Made by a program: the position numbers and the translations under genes
Notes under the pieces: model-generated
The model's input: the letters and a program-made list of their open reading frames with translations, nothing else
Told to the model about the DNA's origin: nothing
Databases searched by the model: none
Shown here: piece after piece, positions 1 through 8,835 of the stretch
Position numbering within the stretch: the first letter of the stretch is position 1
Layout of the letters: every line of letters begins with the position of its first letter
Assembly (NCBI GenBank): GCA_038229875.1
Contig: JBBROA010000001.1
Coordinates: forward strand, 76,037-140,036
From: JALYUA01 sp038229875
Lineage (GTDB): Bacteria > Acidobacteriota > Thermoanaerobaculia > UBA5066 > Gp7-AA6
Reading direction: 5' to 3'
Length of the DNA stretch: 64,000 nt

Positions 1-2
1 AC

Positions 3-152
3 AAGGCCGAAAAGTCCGAAGCCGCCGGCAAGTCCGAGTCCGCGGGGAACTCGGAGAAGGCCGACAAGGGGTCGAAGAAAGACTCTCCCGCCCCGGCGAA
101 GAGCGACTCGAAAGGCGAGAAGAAGAGCACGGCGCGAAAAGCAGGCGACTGA
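3..152 (+). CDS. C-terminal fragment of a Lys/Ser/Ala-rich low-complexity protein
   Basis: Only the last 49 codons lie in the window. They are open from the left edge in frame 3 and stop at TGA 150-152. The composition is almost entirely Lys, Ser, Ala, Glu, Gly and Asp, with repeated KSE/KAE/KSD-like triplets, so the tail is probably disordered and basic. No domain can be named. It converges on galU. The low-complexity tail could belong to many kinds of protein, and the function is unknown. Confidence 0.5.
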   Translation, partial: KAEKSEAAGKSESAGNSEKADKGSKKDSPAPAKSDSKGEKKSTARKAGD

Positions 153-175
153 GGCGCTACCGATTTCTTCAGACC

Positions 176-230
176 AGTGGACCGCGAAGTACCGCGGCCG
201 TCTCGCTCCCGGTGGTCGCCCGGCTCCCGG
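176..230 (+). repeat. interspersed 55-bp repeat, copy A
   Basis: This stretch between the Lys-rich gene and galU matches 14520-14574 with about seven differences in 55 bases. It also matches 13897-13950 on the opposite strand. It contains the near-palindrome CCGCGAAGTACCGCGG. All three copies sit at gene ends in non-coding DNA. It resembles a short REP-like or miniature element, but no family can be assigned by eye. Confidence 0.6.
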
Positions 231-232
231 CT

Positions 233-1099
233 CTAGAGTTTCAACCCCCGCAGATACTCGCGAAACGGGGGGCCGAGGTCCGTCCGCGACAGCGCGATCT
301 CGACCGTCGCCTTCAGAAATCCCAGCTTATCTCCGGCGTCGTAGCGCGTCCCTTCGAAGAGATACCCGTCGATCGGCCTCTTCGCGAGGAGCGCCTTCAG
401 GCCCGACGTCAGCTGGATCTCGCCGCCGACGTCCGAGCGCGTGGCCTCCAGGATTCCGAAGATTTCGGGGGGCAGCAGGTACCGTCCGATGATCGCGAGG
501 TTGCTGGGCGCCTTGTCCGCGGGAGGCTTCTCGACCATGTCGGAGAGCGCCACCACCCGGTCCTCGACCCGTTCGCCGGCGACGATCCCGTACTGGTGCG
601 TCTGCGACGCCGGGACTTCCTGCAGGGCGATCACCGGATTCCCGCGCCGTTCGTAGAGCCGGATCATCTGGCCGATGCAGGGGTCGTCCGCGACCACGAT
701 GTCGTCGGAGAGCAGAACGGCGAACGGCTCGTTTCCGACGAGATCCCGTGCCTGGAGGACCGCGTGGCCGAGGCCCAGCGCCTGCGCCTGGCGCACGGAG
801 GAGATCCGCGCCAGGGAGGAGACCTCGCGCACCTGCCGCAGAAGATCTTTCTTGCCGCGCTCCTCGAGCGCCCGCTCGAGCTCGAACGAGAGGTCGAAGT
901 GGTCCTCGAGCGAGCTCTTCCCGCGGCTGGTGACGAGAACGATTCGCTCGATGCCCGCCTCGACCGCTTCCTCGACCACGTACTGCACGAGCGGCTTGTC
1001 GACCAGCGGCAGCATTTCCTTCGGCTGCGACTTCGTCGCGGGGAGAAAGCGCGTGCCGAGGCCGGCGGCGGGAAACACGGCGACGTGGACGGAGCTCAT
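233..1099 (-). CDS. galU: UTP-glucose-1-phosphate uridylyltransferase
   Basis: The cytoplasmic enzyme makes UDP-glucose from UTP and glucose-1-phosphate for LPS and exopolysaccharide precursors. The 288-residue length is normal for bacterial GalU. Near residues 9-28 is the nucleotidyltransferase signature PAAGLGTRFLPATKSQPKEM, followed by PLVDKP. Downstream are the sugar-binding segment AVLLSDD and a VEKP motif. The start gives MSSVHVAVFPAAG, which places the signature at the usual distance from the N-terminus. It is divergent from the XdhC gene and convergent with the left-edge gene. Its location fits the heptose and Kdo genes further along. Confidence 0.95.
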   Translation of the reverse strand: MSSVHVAVFPAAGLGTRFLPATKSQPKEMLPLVDKPLVQYVVEEAVEAGIERIVLVTSRGKSSLEDHFDLSFELERALEERGKKDLLRQVREVSSLARISSVRQAQALGLGHAVLQARDLVGNEPFAVLLSDDIVVADDPCIGQMIRLYERRGNPVIALQEVPASQTHQYGIVAGERVEDRVVALSDMVEKPPADKAPSNLAIIGRYLLPPEIFGILEATRSDVGGEIQLTSGLKALLAKRPIDGYLFEGTRYDAGDKLGFLKATVEIALSRTDLGPPFREYLRGLKL

Positions 1100-1158
1100 C
1101 GGGCCAGGAAGGTATCAGGGAGGGACGGTAATCGGAAATCGGCCCGAAGTCGCGTAAA

Positions 1159-2070
1159 ATGATGAGTTCGATGAGCAGCGACGCAGCGTTCTTCCGGCAA
1201 CTCACCTCCGAGCTCGAAGCCCGGGGCCGGCTCGCGCTTGCCACGGTGACGGAGACCCGGGGCTCCGGGCCCTCCCGGGTCGGCCGCCGCTTCCTGGTTT
1301 TCGAAGACGGCAGCTTCTCAGGGACGATCGGCGGCGGTCCCTTCGAAGCGCTGGTGATCGCTGACGCGGCGGCGCTGTTCCGCGAGGAGTCCGGTCCGGG
1401 CCGCTTTCTCAAGTGGTACGACTTCTTCGAGAGAGAAATCGCTCCGGGCCAGGACCGCGAGATGACGAACATGATCTGCGGAGGCTCTGCGCGCGTCTCA
1501 GTCGAGGTACTCCGGGCAGCGCCGTCGCTCGTCATTCTGGGCGGCGGCCACGTTGGCCTGGCGCTTGCTCGCCTTGCTCTTCCATTGGGCTACCAGGTCA
1601 CCGTCGCCGACGACCGCGAGGAATATTCGCGTCCCGGGCGCTTCCCGGCCGAGGCCGCGGTCGTGCGGACCGGGCGCGACTACTCTCTGCCGGGTGAAGC
1701 GGTTCTCCCCGGGCGCGAACGGTACGTGGCGGTCGTCTCCCGCTGCTGGGAGAGCGATCTCGCCGCGCTGCGCCCGTGGCTCGCCGAGGGGGCGCCGCAG
1801 GCTCGTTACCTGGGGCTGATCGGCTCCTCGCGGAAGGTGCGGGGCGTGTTCGAGAAACTGTCTGAGGAAGGCGTGCCCTCGGAGACGCTTTCCCGGATCC
1901 ACGCTCCGATCGGGCTTTCGATCGGGGCCGTCACACCCGAGGAGATCGCGATCGCGATCCTCGCCGAGATGATTGCGGTGCGCCGCGGCGCGGCGGAGAA
2001 GGAGAAGACGTCCCGCCGTCCTGCCGAAGCCGGTGCGTCCCGCGGGCGGCGGGAGGATCCATCCGCTTGA
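1159..2070 (+). CDS. XdhC/CoxI-family protein
   Basis: XdhC-family proteins bind molybdenum cofactor and help load it into xanthine-dehydrogenase or CO-dehydrogenase-type enzymes. The N-terminal XdhC_CoxI domain is shown by TETRGSGPSRVGRRFLV and GTIGGGPFEA (about residues 27-65). The C-terminal Rossmann domain begins at ILGGGHVGLALARLAL (about residue 120) and continues to GLIGSSRK. ATG codons lie in frame at 1159, 1162 and 1171. A TAAAAT hexamer at 1155-1160 could be a -10 box, in which case the start would be 1171. No molybdoenzyme structural genes lie nearby, so the client is unknown. The stop overlaps the TTG start of the next gene. Confidence 0.85.
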   Translation: MMSSMSSDAAFFRQLTSELEARGRLALATVTETRGSGPSRVGRRFLVFEDGSFSGTIGGGPFEALVIADAAALFREESGPGRFLKWYDFFEREIAPGQDREMTNMICGGSARVSVEVLRAAPSLVILGGGHVGLALARLALPLGYQVTVADDREEYSRPGRFPAEAAVVRTGRDYSLPGEAVLPGRERYVAVVSRCWESDLAALRPWLAEGAPQARYLGLIGSSRKVRGVFEKLSEEGVPSETLSRIHAPIGLSIGAVTPEEIAIAILAEMIAVRRGAAEKEKTSRRPAEAGASRGRREDPSA

Positions 2071-3839
2071 GTCCACTCCGGGCATTGCGATTCGGTCTCG
2101 TGAGCGCCGTTCTCCTCTTCGCGCTTTCGCCTGCCGGCGTCGCCGCGACCTGGTGGCGCCTGCCGGTCTGGGGAGCCGAGGTGCGAGTGCTGACAGCCGA
2201 CCCGTTCGACAGCCGCACCGTCTATTGCGGCACCTCCCGCGGCAACTTCTACGGGTCCGAGGACGGCGGGGCGACGTGGAAGTCTCTCCGATCGGGCCCG
2301 GCGTTCCCCGGGTACGTCGTCACCGGTCTCGTCGCCGACCACGCGGCGCCGGGGCGCCTGTGGGCGTCACTCGCGGGGCAGTACGCCGGCGGGATCGTCG
2401 CGCGCAGCGATGACAAGGGGGAAAACTGGACGATCCTCGCGATCTGGAAGACCGTCGTCGCGACGCGCGCTCTCGCTCTCTCTCCAGAAGAGACGACCCC
2501 GCGCCTCCTCGCCGTCGGCGGCGATGACGGCGTCCATCTCTCGCGCGACGGCGGCGCCACGTGGGTCCACACGGGCGAGGGTACGGAGGGACTGTTCCAG
2601 GTCGAGTCCCTCGCCTTCGATCCGCGCGACGCCCGCACCCTCTACGCCGGAACCTGGCGGCAGGCGTTCCGGACCCGCGACGGCGGCGCGACGTGGGCGC
2701 GCATCGCGGAGGGGATGGTCCTGGACGCCACGGTTTACGCGTGGGACTTCGACGCGGCGAACACGAAGGACGTCTGGGTTTCGACCTGCGGCTGGGTCTA
2801 CCGGACCCGCGACGGCGGCGACCGCTGGACGCGATTCAAGAACGGGTTCACGAATCGCCGCTCGCACACGATCCGCCGCGACCCGAACCGGCCCGGGGTC
2901 GTCTACGCCGCCACCGTCGGGGGCCTGCATCGGTCGCTCGACGACGGCGAGACGTGGGCACGCGTCTCCCGTGAGTCGCTCGTCGTCACCGCGCTCGAAA
3001 TCGACCGCCGCTCGGGCCGGCTCTACGTGGGCACCGAGGGAGAGGGCGTGTTCTACTCCGACGACGGGGCCGTGACTCTCAAGAGCGGCTCGGTCGGGCT
3101 CGCGGAAGGCCGCGTGTCCGATCTCGTGGCCGACCCGAACGATCCCACCCGGATGCTGTTCTTCCGCGCGTACGGCGGCGACGAAAGCGGGGTCTGGGAG
3201 GCGCAGGGCATGCGCGTGCGCCGCGTCTCGCGCGACCCGCTGCCCGCCGCCGCGTCGCTCGCGGCGTTCCGCGACGGCGACGGGAAGACCGTCCTCGTCC
3301 TTTCGTCGTCTTCCGGGGTCCGGATTTCCAGAGACGGCGGGGCGCGGTGGGCAGCGCCGGCGCCGCCGCCTCCCGGCGTCCCTCTCTCGCTCTTCGGCCA
3401 GCCGTTTGTCGCGCCCGTGCTCGTCACTTCCGCCGGCGTCTTCAAGATGGCCGAGGGCGGCCGCGGGTTCCACCCGATTTCCGGGTCGCCCTCCGCGCCG
3501 ATCGGCGCCGAGCTTCTGCAGGACGCGGGCGGGGCGCCGATCCTCGAGGTCCGAACGGCGGACGGGCTCTTCCGGTGGAACGGCCAGAGTTGGAACAATC
3601 GCAAGCAGGGCGTACTCAAGGGCGGCATGTTCCTGCAGGGCGGCGCCGCGACCGGACCCGCGCCGCAGTACAGCTCCCTCGAGGACAAGGAAGGCACGCT
3701 CGTCTGGGAAGAGGGCGGCAGGCGGGTCGCGTTGACGAGCCCGCGCCCCGGCCTGGCTCTCGCGACCGCGGCTTCGGCTCCCGGCGGGCGTCTCTACGTC
3801 GGCACGACCGGAGACGGGCTTTTTCTCTTCGAACCCTGA
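2067..3839 (+). CDS. secreted Asp-box (BNR/sortilin-type) beta-propeller protein
   Basis: The TTG start overlaps the previous stop (TTGA). The first 27 residues form a signal peptide ending near AGVAA. The rest is a beta-propeller built from repeated Asp boxes of the form S/T-x-D-x-G-x-T/R-W. Examples are SEDGGATW, SDDKGENW, SRDGGATW, TRDGGATW, TRDGGDRW, SLDDGETW and SRDGGARW. This repeat is typical of sialidase/VPS10-like propellers. No catalytic residues of a sialidase are evident, so a carbohydrate- or protein-binding envelope role is more likely than hydrolysis. Its link with the overlapping xdhC-type gene is unknown. Confidence 0.8.
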   Translation: MSPLRALRFGLVSAVLLFALSPAGVAATWWRLPVWGAEVRVLTADPFDSRTVYCGTSRGNFYGSEDGGATWKSLRSGPAFPGYVVTGLVADHAAPGRLWASLAGQYAGGIVARSDDKGENWTILAIWKTVVATRALALSPEETTPRLLAVGGDDGVHLSRDGGATWVHTGEGTEGLFQVESLAFDPRDARTLYAGTWRQAFRTRDGGATWARIAEGMVLDATVYAWDFDAANTKDVWVSTCGWVYRTRDGGDRWTRFKNGFTNRRSHTIRRDPNRPGVVYAATVGGLHRSLDDGETWARVSRESLVVTALEIDRRSGRLYVGTEGEGVFYSDDGAVTLKSGSVGLAEGRVSDLVADPNDPTRMLFFRAYGGDESGVWEAQGMRVRRVSRDPLPAAASLAAFRDGDGKTVLVLSSSSGVRISRDGGARWAAPAPPPPGVPLSLFGQPFVAPVLVTSAGVFKMAEGGRGFHPISGSPSAPIGAELLQDAGGAPILEVRTADGLFRWNGQSWNNRKQGVLKGGMFLQGGAATGPAPQYSSLEDKEGTLVWEEGGRRVALTSPRPGLALATAASAPGGRLYVGTTGDGLFLFEP

Positions 3840-3864
3840 GAAAAAGCTGTGAGCTGAGAGCTCG

Positions 3865-4380
3865 TCACTTCACGTTCAGGAACCGAAGCGTCGCTCCCGC
3901 CGTGATCTTCTCCCGTGCCGCCAGCCCGCCCGCGATCTCGAGGACGCTCGAGGCCGGAGCTTCGGGCCCATAGTTGTCACAAGGGTCGGCCTTGCAGGGC
4001 GGCGTGCCGGCGTTGACGAAGAGCACCTTTCCGTTCGCGTCGAGCCAGATCATGTCGAGCGGGATCATGGTGTTCTTCATCCAGAACTTGTGCACGCCCG
4101 CGTCGGGAAACAGAAAAAGCATCCCGCTCTTTTCGGGCAGGCTCTCCCGGTACATGAGGCCCTGCGCCTGCTCCTCGGGAGTCTTCGCGAGCTCCAGCCG
4201 ATAGACCGAGCCGGACGGGAACTGGACGCGAGGGCCCGCGGCGACCGAGACCGGGGAGGGAGAGACGGACCCGGCGGAAGCCGCGGGCCCGCCCGCGCGC
4301 TGGCACCCGACGACGGCGGCGGCGCCGGCGATCGAAGACGCCAGCGCCAGGAGGAGGGCGGGTGTGGCGCCCGCTCTCAT
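3865..4380 (-). CDS. DUF192 lipoprotein
   Basis: The 171-residue protein begins with a hydrophobic signal ending in a lipobox (AVVGC, Cys26), so it is probably lipid-anchored in the envelope. The body is a DUF192 domain: KTPEEQAQGLMYRESLPEKSG, MLFLFP, KFWMKNTMIPLDMIWLD and the usual closing SVLEIAGGLA. The family's biochemical role is not established. The ATG overlaps the stop of the pilR-like gene in an ATGA junction, which fixes this start and suggests co-transcription as the last gene of the pilus operon. Confidence 0.85.
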   Translation of the reverse strand: MRAGATPALLLALASSIAGAAAVVGCQRAGGPAASAGSVSPSPVSVAAGPRVQFPSGSVYRLELAKTPEEQAQGLMYRESLPEKSGMLFLFPDAGVHKFWMKNTMIPLDMIWLDANGKVLFVNAGTPPCKADPCDNYGPEAPASSVLEIAGGLAAREKITAGATLRFLNVK

Positions 4381-5804
4381 GGCGCTTCGACTTCCGCCGG
4401 CTCTCCTCCCTCTTCGTAGAGGTCTTCCTTGCGGACCAGGTTGTACTTCTTCGCGTAGTAGCGGAAAGAGCGGAAGGACATTCGCAGGAGCTCGGCCGCC
4501 TTGGTCTGCACGCCTTCCGAGCGGTCGAGCGCCTCCCGCATCAGGCGTTTTCCAACGGCCTCGAGATACGCCTCGAGATTGATCCCCTCGGCGGGCAGGC
4601 TCTCGAAATCGGGGACGCGGGTGCGCACTCCGAGTGCGATCGACTCGGGCAGGCTCGACGCGGTGATCACGGGCCCGGCCTCGAGAGCGACCGTTCGCTC
4701 GAGCGTGTTCTCGAGCTCCCGGACGTTTCCCGGCCACGGGTACGCTTCGAGCAGCCGCATCGCTTCGGTCGAGATCTTTTTCTCCGGGATCTTCTGCTCC
4801 TTGCAGACCTTCACGATGAAATGTGAGGTCAGGGGAGCGATGTCCTCGACGCGCGACCGCAGCGACGGAAGGACGATCGGGATCACGTTGATCCGGTAGA
4901 AGAGGTCCTCGCGGAACTTCCCTTCGCTGACGAGCTCGGTCAGGTCCTTGTTCGTCGCCGCGATGATTCGCACGTCGACGCTCGTTTCCTCGTTGCCGCC
5001 GACTTTGCGGATGACCTTCTCCTGGATCGCGCGCAGGAGCTTCACCTGCATCGTCGGAGTGGTCTCGGAGATCTCGTCCAAGAAGAGCGTCCCGTTGTCC
5101 GCTTCGGTGAACAACCCGCGCTTCTCCTTCACCGCGCCCGTAAAGGCGCCGCGCTCGTGCCCGAACAGCTCGGATTCGAGGAGTGTTTCGGGCAGCGCAC
5201 CGCAGTTAATGGAAACGAATTTCCTCTCCTTCCGGATCGACGTGTAATGGATCGCCCGCGCGATGAGCTCTTTTCCGGTCCCGCTCTCGCCGGTTAAGAG
5301 CACCGTCGAGGAGACTTTTCCGATCCGTTCGACGGTCCGGAAGATCTCCTGCATTCGCGAGCCCTTCCCGATGATGTTCGCGAAGGTGTACTTGGCGGCG
5401 AGCTCCTGCTTGAGATACACGTTTTCGTCGTGGAGCGCCTTTTCTCCGAGCGCGCGATCCACGATCATCGCGAGCTCTTCGACGTTGAACGGCTTGGCGA
5501 TGTAGTCGACGGCGCCGGCCTTCATCGCTTCGATCGCGTCCGAGGTGGAGGTGTGGGCCGTGATCATGATGACCGGAGTCTTCGGGTTCTCCGCCTTGAC
5601 CTTCCGCAGCAGGTCGAGCCCGTTGCCATCGGGCATCTTGATGTCGGAGAGGATCAGGTCCGGATTCGAGCGCGCGGCGCCCGCGGTGCCCTCCGCGAAG
5701 GAGGACGCGGTGATCACCTCGAAGCCCCGCTTGTGGAAGAAGATCGCCAGCATGTCGCGGATCGAGGACTCGTCGTCGACGATCAGAAGGCGCGGACCGC
5801 TCAT
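4377..5804 (-). CDS. pilR: sigma54-dependent response regulator, PilR-type
   Basis: The 475-residue NtrC-class activator contains, in order, an N-terminal receiver (LLIVDDES, SDIKMPDGNG with the phospho-Asp, K of AKPFNV), an AAA+ sigma54-interaction domain, and a C-terminal Fis-type helix-turn-helix. In the AAA+ domain the Walker A is GESGTGKE and the sigma54-contact loop is GAFTGA; in the C-terminus the segment TKAAELLRMSFRSFRYYAKK is visible. Start 5804 is chosen because it forms an ATGA overlap with the kinase stop; a 5837 start would add 11 Arg-rich residues. Next to pilS and the pilus motors it should activate sigma54-dependent pilin or pilus genes. No pilA is present in the window. Confidence 0.92.
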   Translation of the reverse strand: MSGPRLLIVDDESSIRDMLAIFFHKRGFEVITASSFAEGTAGAARSNPDLILSDIKMPDGNGLDLLRKVKAENPKTPVIMITAHTSTSDAIEAMKAGAVDYIAKPFNVEELAMIVDRALGEKALHDENVYLKQELAAKYTFANIIGKGSRMQEIFRTVERIGKVSSTVLLTGESGTGKELIARAIHYTSIRKERKFVSINCGALPETLLESELFGHERGAFTGAVKEKRGLFTEADNGTLFLDEISETTPTMQVKLLRAIQEKVIRKVGGNEETSVDVRIIAATNKDLTELVSEGKFREDLFYRINVIPIVLPSLRSRVEDIAPLTSHFIVKVCKEQKIPEKKISTEAMRLLEAYPWPGNVRELENTLERTVALEAGPVITASSLPESIALGVRTRVPDFESLPAEGINLEAYLEAVGKRLMREALDRSEGVQTKAAELLRMSFRSFRYYAKKYNLVRKEDLYEEGGEPAEVEAP

Positions 5805-7507
5805 GCGGTTCCCGTGCGGCCGTCGCGTGCGGGCCACGGGTCGATGAGCGGAGCGGCGATGGAAGGCCGGTCGGCAGGCGGGGTTGCGGTGGCGCGACGC
5901 GGCAGGAGCACGGTCACGGTCGTGCCTTCCCCGGGGATCGATTCGGCATCAATGGCGCCTCCATGGTCTTCCACGATTCTTCGGACAATCGCCATTCCAA
6001 GGCCCGTCCCTCCGTCAAACGCCGTCGAAAACGGCGTGAACAGACGGGCGAGCTCTTCTTCACTCATACCCCGGCCGGTGTCGATGAATCGGATGCTATA
6101 CCAGGCATCTTCTTCCCGACCGACGACGCGCAGGCTGCCGCCCGCGGCCATCGCGCGCACCGCGTTCTTCGCGACGTTGTACACGATTTGCCGGATCTGA
6201 TCGCGGTCGCCCGAGAGCTGCGAGGACGCGGGGAAGACTTCCACCTCGATCCGATGGCCGTCGGAGACCTCGTCCGAGAGCCGGAACAGGTCCATGACTT
6301 CGGCCAGATTCACCGCAATGTCGAACTCGGCGACACGCCGCTCCTGAGGGCGCACGAAGCGCAGAAAGTCTTCCAGGATCTTGGAGAGGCGGTTCGACTC
6401 CGAAACGATGATCTCCATCAGCCGCTTCTCGGCGGAACCGACGGAGAGGTCCTTCGAGAGCACCTGCACGGAGCCGGAGATCGACGCCAGCGGGTTGCGG
6501 ATCTCGTGCGCGATGCCCGCCGCAAGCTCGCCGACGGCCGCGAGCTGCTCGTTGAAGCGAGCGCGCCGCTCGAGCTTCTTGATCTCGGTCAGGTCCTGGA
6601 AGAGGATCAAAGTTCCCTCTTCCTCGCCTGCGGATTCCTTCAGCACGCGCAGCGAGAACCCGACGACGCGGCGCGCGTTCTGCCGGTCGATCTCGACTTC
6701 TCCGCGGTACGTCTCGCGCCCGCGGGCGCGGCTGCGGATCTCCGTCCATTCGTCCGGAAAGACGAATCCGAAGTCGGAGATGGGCATCCCCGGGGCCGCC
6801 GCCGGGTCGATCCCGAGCAGGTCGCCTCCCGCGCGGTTCAAAAACGTGATGCGCTGGTCGGCGTCCGTGGTCATGAGCCCGGAGGACATGGTCGCGATCA
6901 CGTTTCCGTGAAGGCTCTGAAGGCGCTGCAACGCGCGTTGCCGCAGCTCGAGCTCGACTTTCGCCGCGAGGAGCTTCTCGGACAGGTAGGAAACCATGAA
7001 CGCGACGCCGTAAAAGCCCGCGACCGTGATGGCGAGGTTGAAGCGGATGCGGGCCGTGCTCCACTCCGAAACGGGGGCGAGCGGCGGGGGAGGGAGCACC
7101 CCGTAGGCCATGAGCTGCACCATCCCGCCGTAGAGGATCGCGGCTACGGTCGCGATGGTGACGGCGCCCTTCCGGTACAGGAGAAAGCCGCACGCGCCGA
7201 TGACGACGAGATAGAGGAAGTTGAAAACGGAGTCGGGGCCGCCCGAGGAGTAGACGAGGACGGTCGCGATGGCGACGTCGGCAAGGAGCTGGATGTAAGC
7301 GGAAACCCGGGGCGGGAGGCGCCTTCCGAGCGTCCAGTGAAAGAGCGCGAGCAGTACGGACGCCGCCGTGAGCGCGTAAAGGAACGTGATCTCGATGTGG
7401 ATCCCGGCGCCGGCCTGGACCAGGATCGCGGAGAGCAGGATCAGGCAGAGAACGACGATCCGGATCGTCGTCAGCCAGCCGGTGGACCTCCTGAGGGAAT
7501 CAGGCAC
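5801..7507 (-). CDS. pilS: membrane sensor histidine kinase, PilS-type
   Basis: The 568-residue protein has an N-terminal block of about six membrane helices (residues 12-190). A PAS-like domain follows (VIATMSSGLMTTDADQRI). The HisKA dimerisation box is GIAHEIRNPLASISG with the phospho-acceptor His, and the HATPase_c domain contains DTGRGM and GTGLGMAIV. This layout matches PilS and is the expected partner of the overlapping PilR-type regulator. It is separated from pilC by about 100 bases that include a short degenerate repeat. The signal it senses cannot be read from the sequence. Confidence 0.92.
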   Translation of the reverse strand: MPDSLRRSTGWLTTIRIVVLCLILLSAILVQAGAGIHIEITFLYALTAASVLLALFHWTLGRRLPPRVSAYIQLLADVAIATVLVYSSGGPDSVFNFLYLVVIGACGFLLYRKGAVTIATVAAILYGGMVQLMAYGVLPPPPLAPVSEWSTARIRFNLAITVAGFYGVAFMVSYLSEKLLAAKVELELRQRALQRLQSLHGNVIATMSSGLMTTDADQRITFLNRAGGDLLGIDPAAAPGMPISDFGFVFPDEWTEIRSRARGRETYRGEVEIDRQNARRVVGFSLRVLKESAGEEEGTLILFQDLTEIKKLERRARFNEQLAAVGELAAGIAHEIRNPLASISGSVQVLSKDLSVGSAEKRLMEIIVSESNRLSKILEDFLRFVRPQERRVAEFDIAVNLAEVMDLFRLSDEVSDGHRIEVEVFPASSQLSGDRDQIRQIVYNVAKNAVRAMAAGGSLRVVGREEDAWYSIRFIDTGRGMSEEELARLFTPFSTAFDGGTGLGMAIVRRIVEDHGGAIDAESIPGEGTTVTVLLPRRATATPPADRPSIAAPLIDPWPARDGRTGTA

Positions 7508-7563
7508 GCGTTAGCCGGGGACGGGCAAACGGCGAATGGCGAGGGCGGGTGAGATTCTGCCTG

Positions 7564-7581
7564 CGCCTTTCGCCCTTCGCC
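7564..7581. repeat. 18-bp string shared with 32239-32256
   Basis: The gap between pilC and pilS contains CGCCTTTCGCCCTTCGCC, repeated exactly at 32239-32256 inside the start region of the third pseudopilin gene. Around it are degenerate copies of the same short motif (GGCGAATGGCGAGGGCG and CGCCTCACGCCATTCG). It looks like a decayed short tandem repeat rather than a protein-binding site. Confidence 0.55.
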
Positions 7582-7610
7582 TCACGCCATTCGACGGAAC
7601 CGGGAGCTCT

Positions 7611-8813
7611 TCACCCGATCTTGTTGATGAGGGTGAACATCGGCAGGTACATCGCGATGACGATGCCGCCGATGATGATCCCGAGGATGAAAATCATGAC
7701 GGGCTCGAGGAGCTTGACGAGCCCGGCGACCGCGGCATCCACCTCGTCCTCGTAGAAGTCGCCGATCTTGTTCAGCATCTGGTCGAGGGCGCCGGTCTGC
7801 TCGCCGACTCCGATCATCTGGACGACCATGTTCGGGAAGATCCCCGCGTCGCGCAGCGGCTCGACGATTGTCTTGCCGCCCTCAACGGCCTTCCGGACTT
7901 CCTGGATCGCGTCCTCGACGATCGCGTTGCCCGAGGTCCGGGCGGTGATGTCGAGTGCTTCCAGGATCGGAACGCCCGAAGAGGTCAGCGTCGCGAGCGT
8001 CCGGCAGAAACGTGCGACGGCGATTTTCTTCATGATCATGCCGAGCACCGGCAGCTTCAGGACGAACCCGTCAATGACGCGCCGCCCCCGGTGGGTCGCG
8101 TAGTACCGCTTGAAGAGGTAGATGAAGGCGGCGATGCCGATCAGGAAGAAGATGAAGTAGCGGGCCAGAAAGTTCGAGGCGAGTATGACCATGCGGGTCG
8201 GGAACGGGAGCTCGGCCCCGAGGCTCGTGAAAAGGGCGGCGAACGTCGGAATGACCTTCAGCAGGATGACGGCGACCACGATCATCGCGATCACGATGAC
8301 GGCGACCGGGTAGATCAGCGCCGACTTGACCTGCGAGGAGAGCTTGACCGACTTTTCGATGTAGACCGAGAGGCGCTGCAGGATCGTGTCGAGAATACCG
8401 CCCGCCTCGCCGGCGGCGATCATGTTCACGTACAGGTTGTTGAACGCCTTCGGGTGACGGCGCATCGCGTCGGCGAGCGTCGACCCGGCCTCGACGTCCT
8501 GCCGGACCTGCAGGAGGATGCGCTGGAAATTCTTGTGCTCCTGCTGGTTCGCGAGGATCTCGATGCACTGCACCAGCGGAAGACCGGCGTCGATCATGAC
8601 CGAGAACTGGCGGGTGAAAACCGCGAGCGTTTTCGGCGGGACCTTGCGGCCGACCTTGGTGAGAGAGATCTCCTTGCCGCGCTCCCGGATGCCGGTGACG
8701 ACGATGTTCTGGCGCCGCAGCGAGGCGAGCGCGACGTCCTTCGTATCGGCGGCGAGCACGCCCTCCTGGACCAGCCCGGTGCGGTTTCGGCCCTTCCAGA
8801 CGTAATTCGGCAT
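7611..8813 (-). CDS. pilC: type IV pilus inner-membrane platform protein
   Basis: The 400-residue GspF/PilC family protein is the polytopic platform on which the PilB and PilT motors act. The N-terminus MPNYVWKGRNRTGLVQEG is typical of PilC. Two repeated T2SSF domains follow, one carrying FTRQFSVMIDAGLPLVQC and one carrying FCRTLATLTSSGVPILEA. Membrane helices are visible near ALIYPVAVIVIAMIVVAVIL and the C-terminal IFILGIIIGGIVIAMYLP. It lies 22 bases after pilT and in the canonical order pilB-pilT-pilC-pilS-pilR. A second GspF paralogue lies at 23157-24374. Confidence 0.95.
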   Translation of the reverse strand: MPNYVWKGRNRTGLVQEGVLAADTKDVALASLRRQNIVVTGIRERGKEISLTKVGRKVPPKTLAVFTRQFSVMIDAGLPLVQCIEILANQQEHKNFQRILLQVRQDVEAGSTLADAMRRHPKAFNNLYVNMIAAGEAGGILDTILQRLSVYIEKSVKLSSQVKSALIYPVAVIVIAMIVVAVILLKVIPTFAALFTSLGAELPFPTRMVILASNFLARYFIFFLIGIAAFIYLFKRYYATHRGRRVIDGFVLKLPVLGMIMKKIAVARFCRTLATLTSSGVPILEALDITARTSGNAIVEDAIQEVRKAVEGGKTIVEPLRDAGIFPNMVVQMIGVGEQTGALDQMLNKIGDFYEDEVDAAVAGLVKLLEPVMIFILGIIIGGIVIAMYLPMFTLINKIG

Positions 8814-8835
8814 GATCGGCTCCTTGCCTACCTGC

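Noticed and set aside
212..1162. A 316-codon plus-strand frame opposite galU
   Set aside because: GalU on the minus strand is unmistakable; the plus-strand product is low-complexity Arg/Asp/Leu and is a reading-frame shadow.
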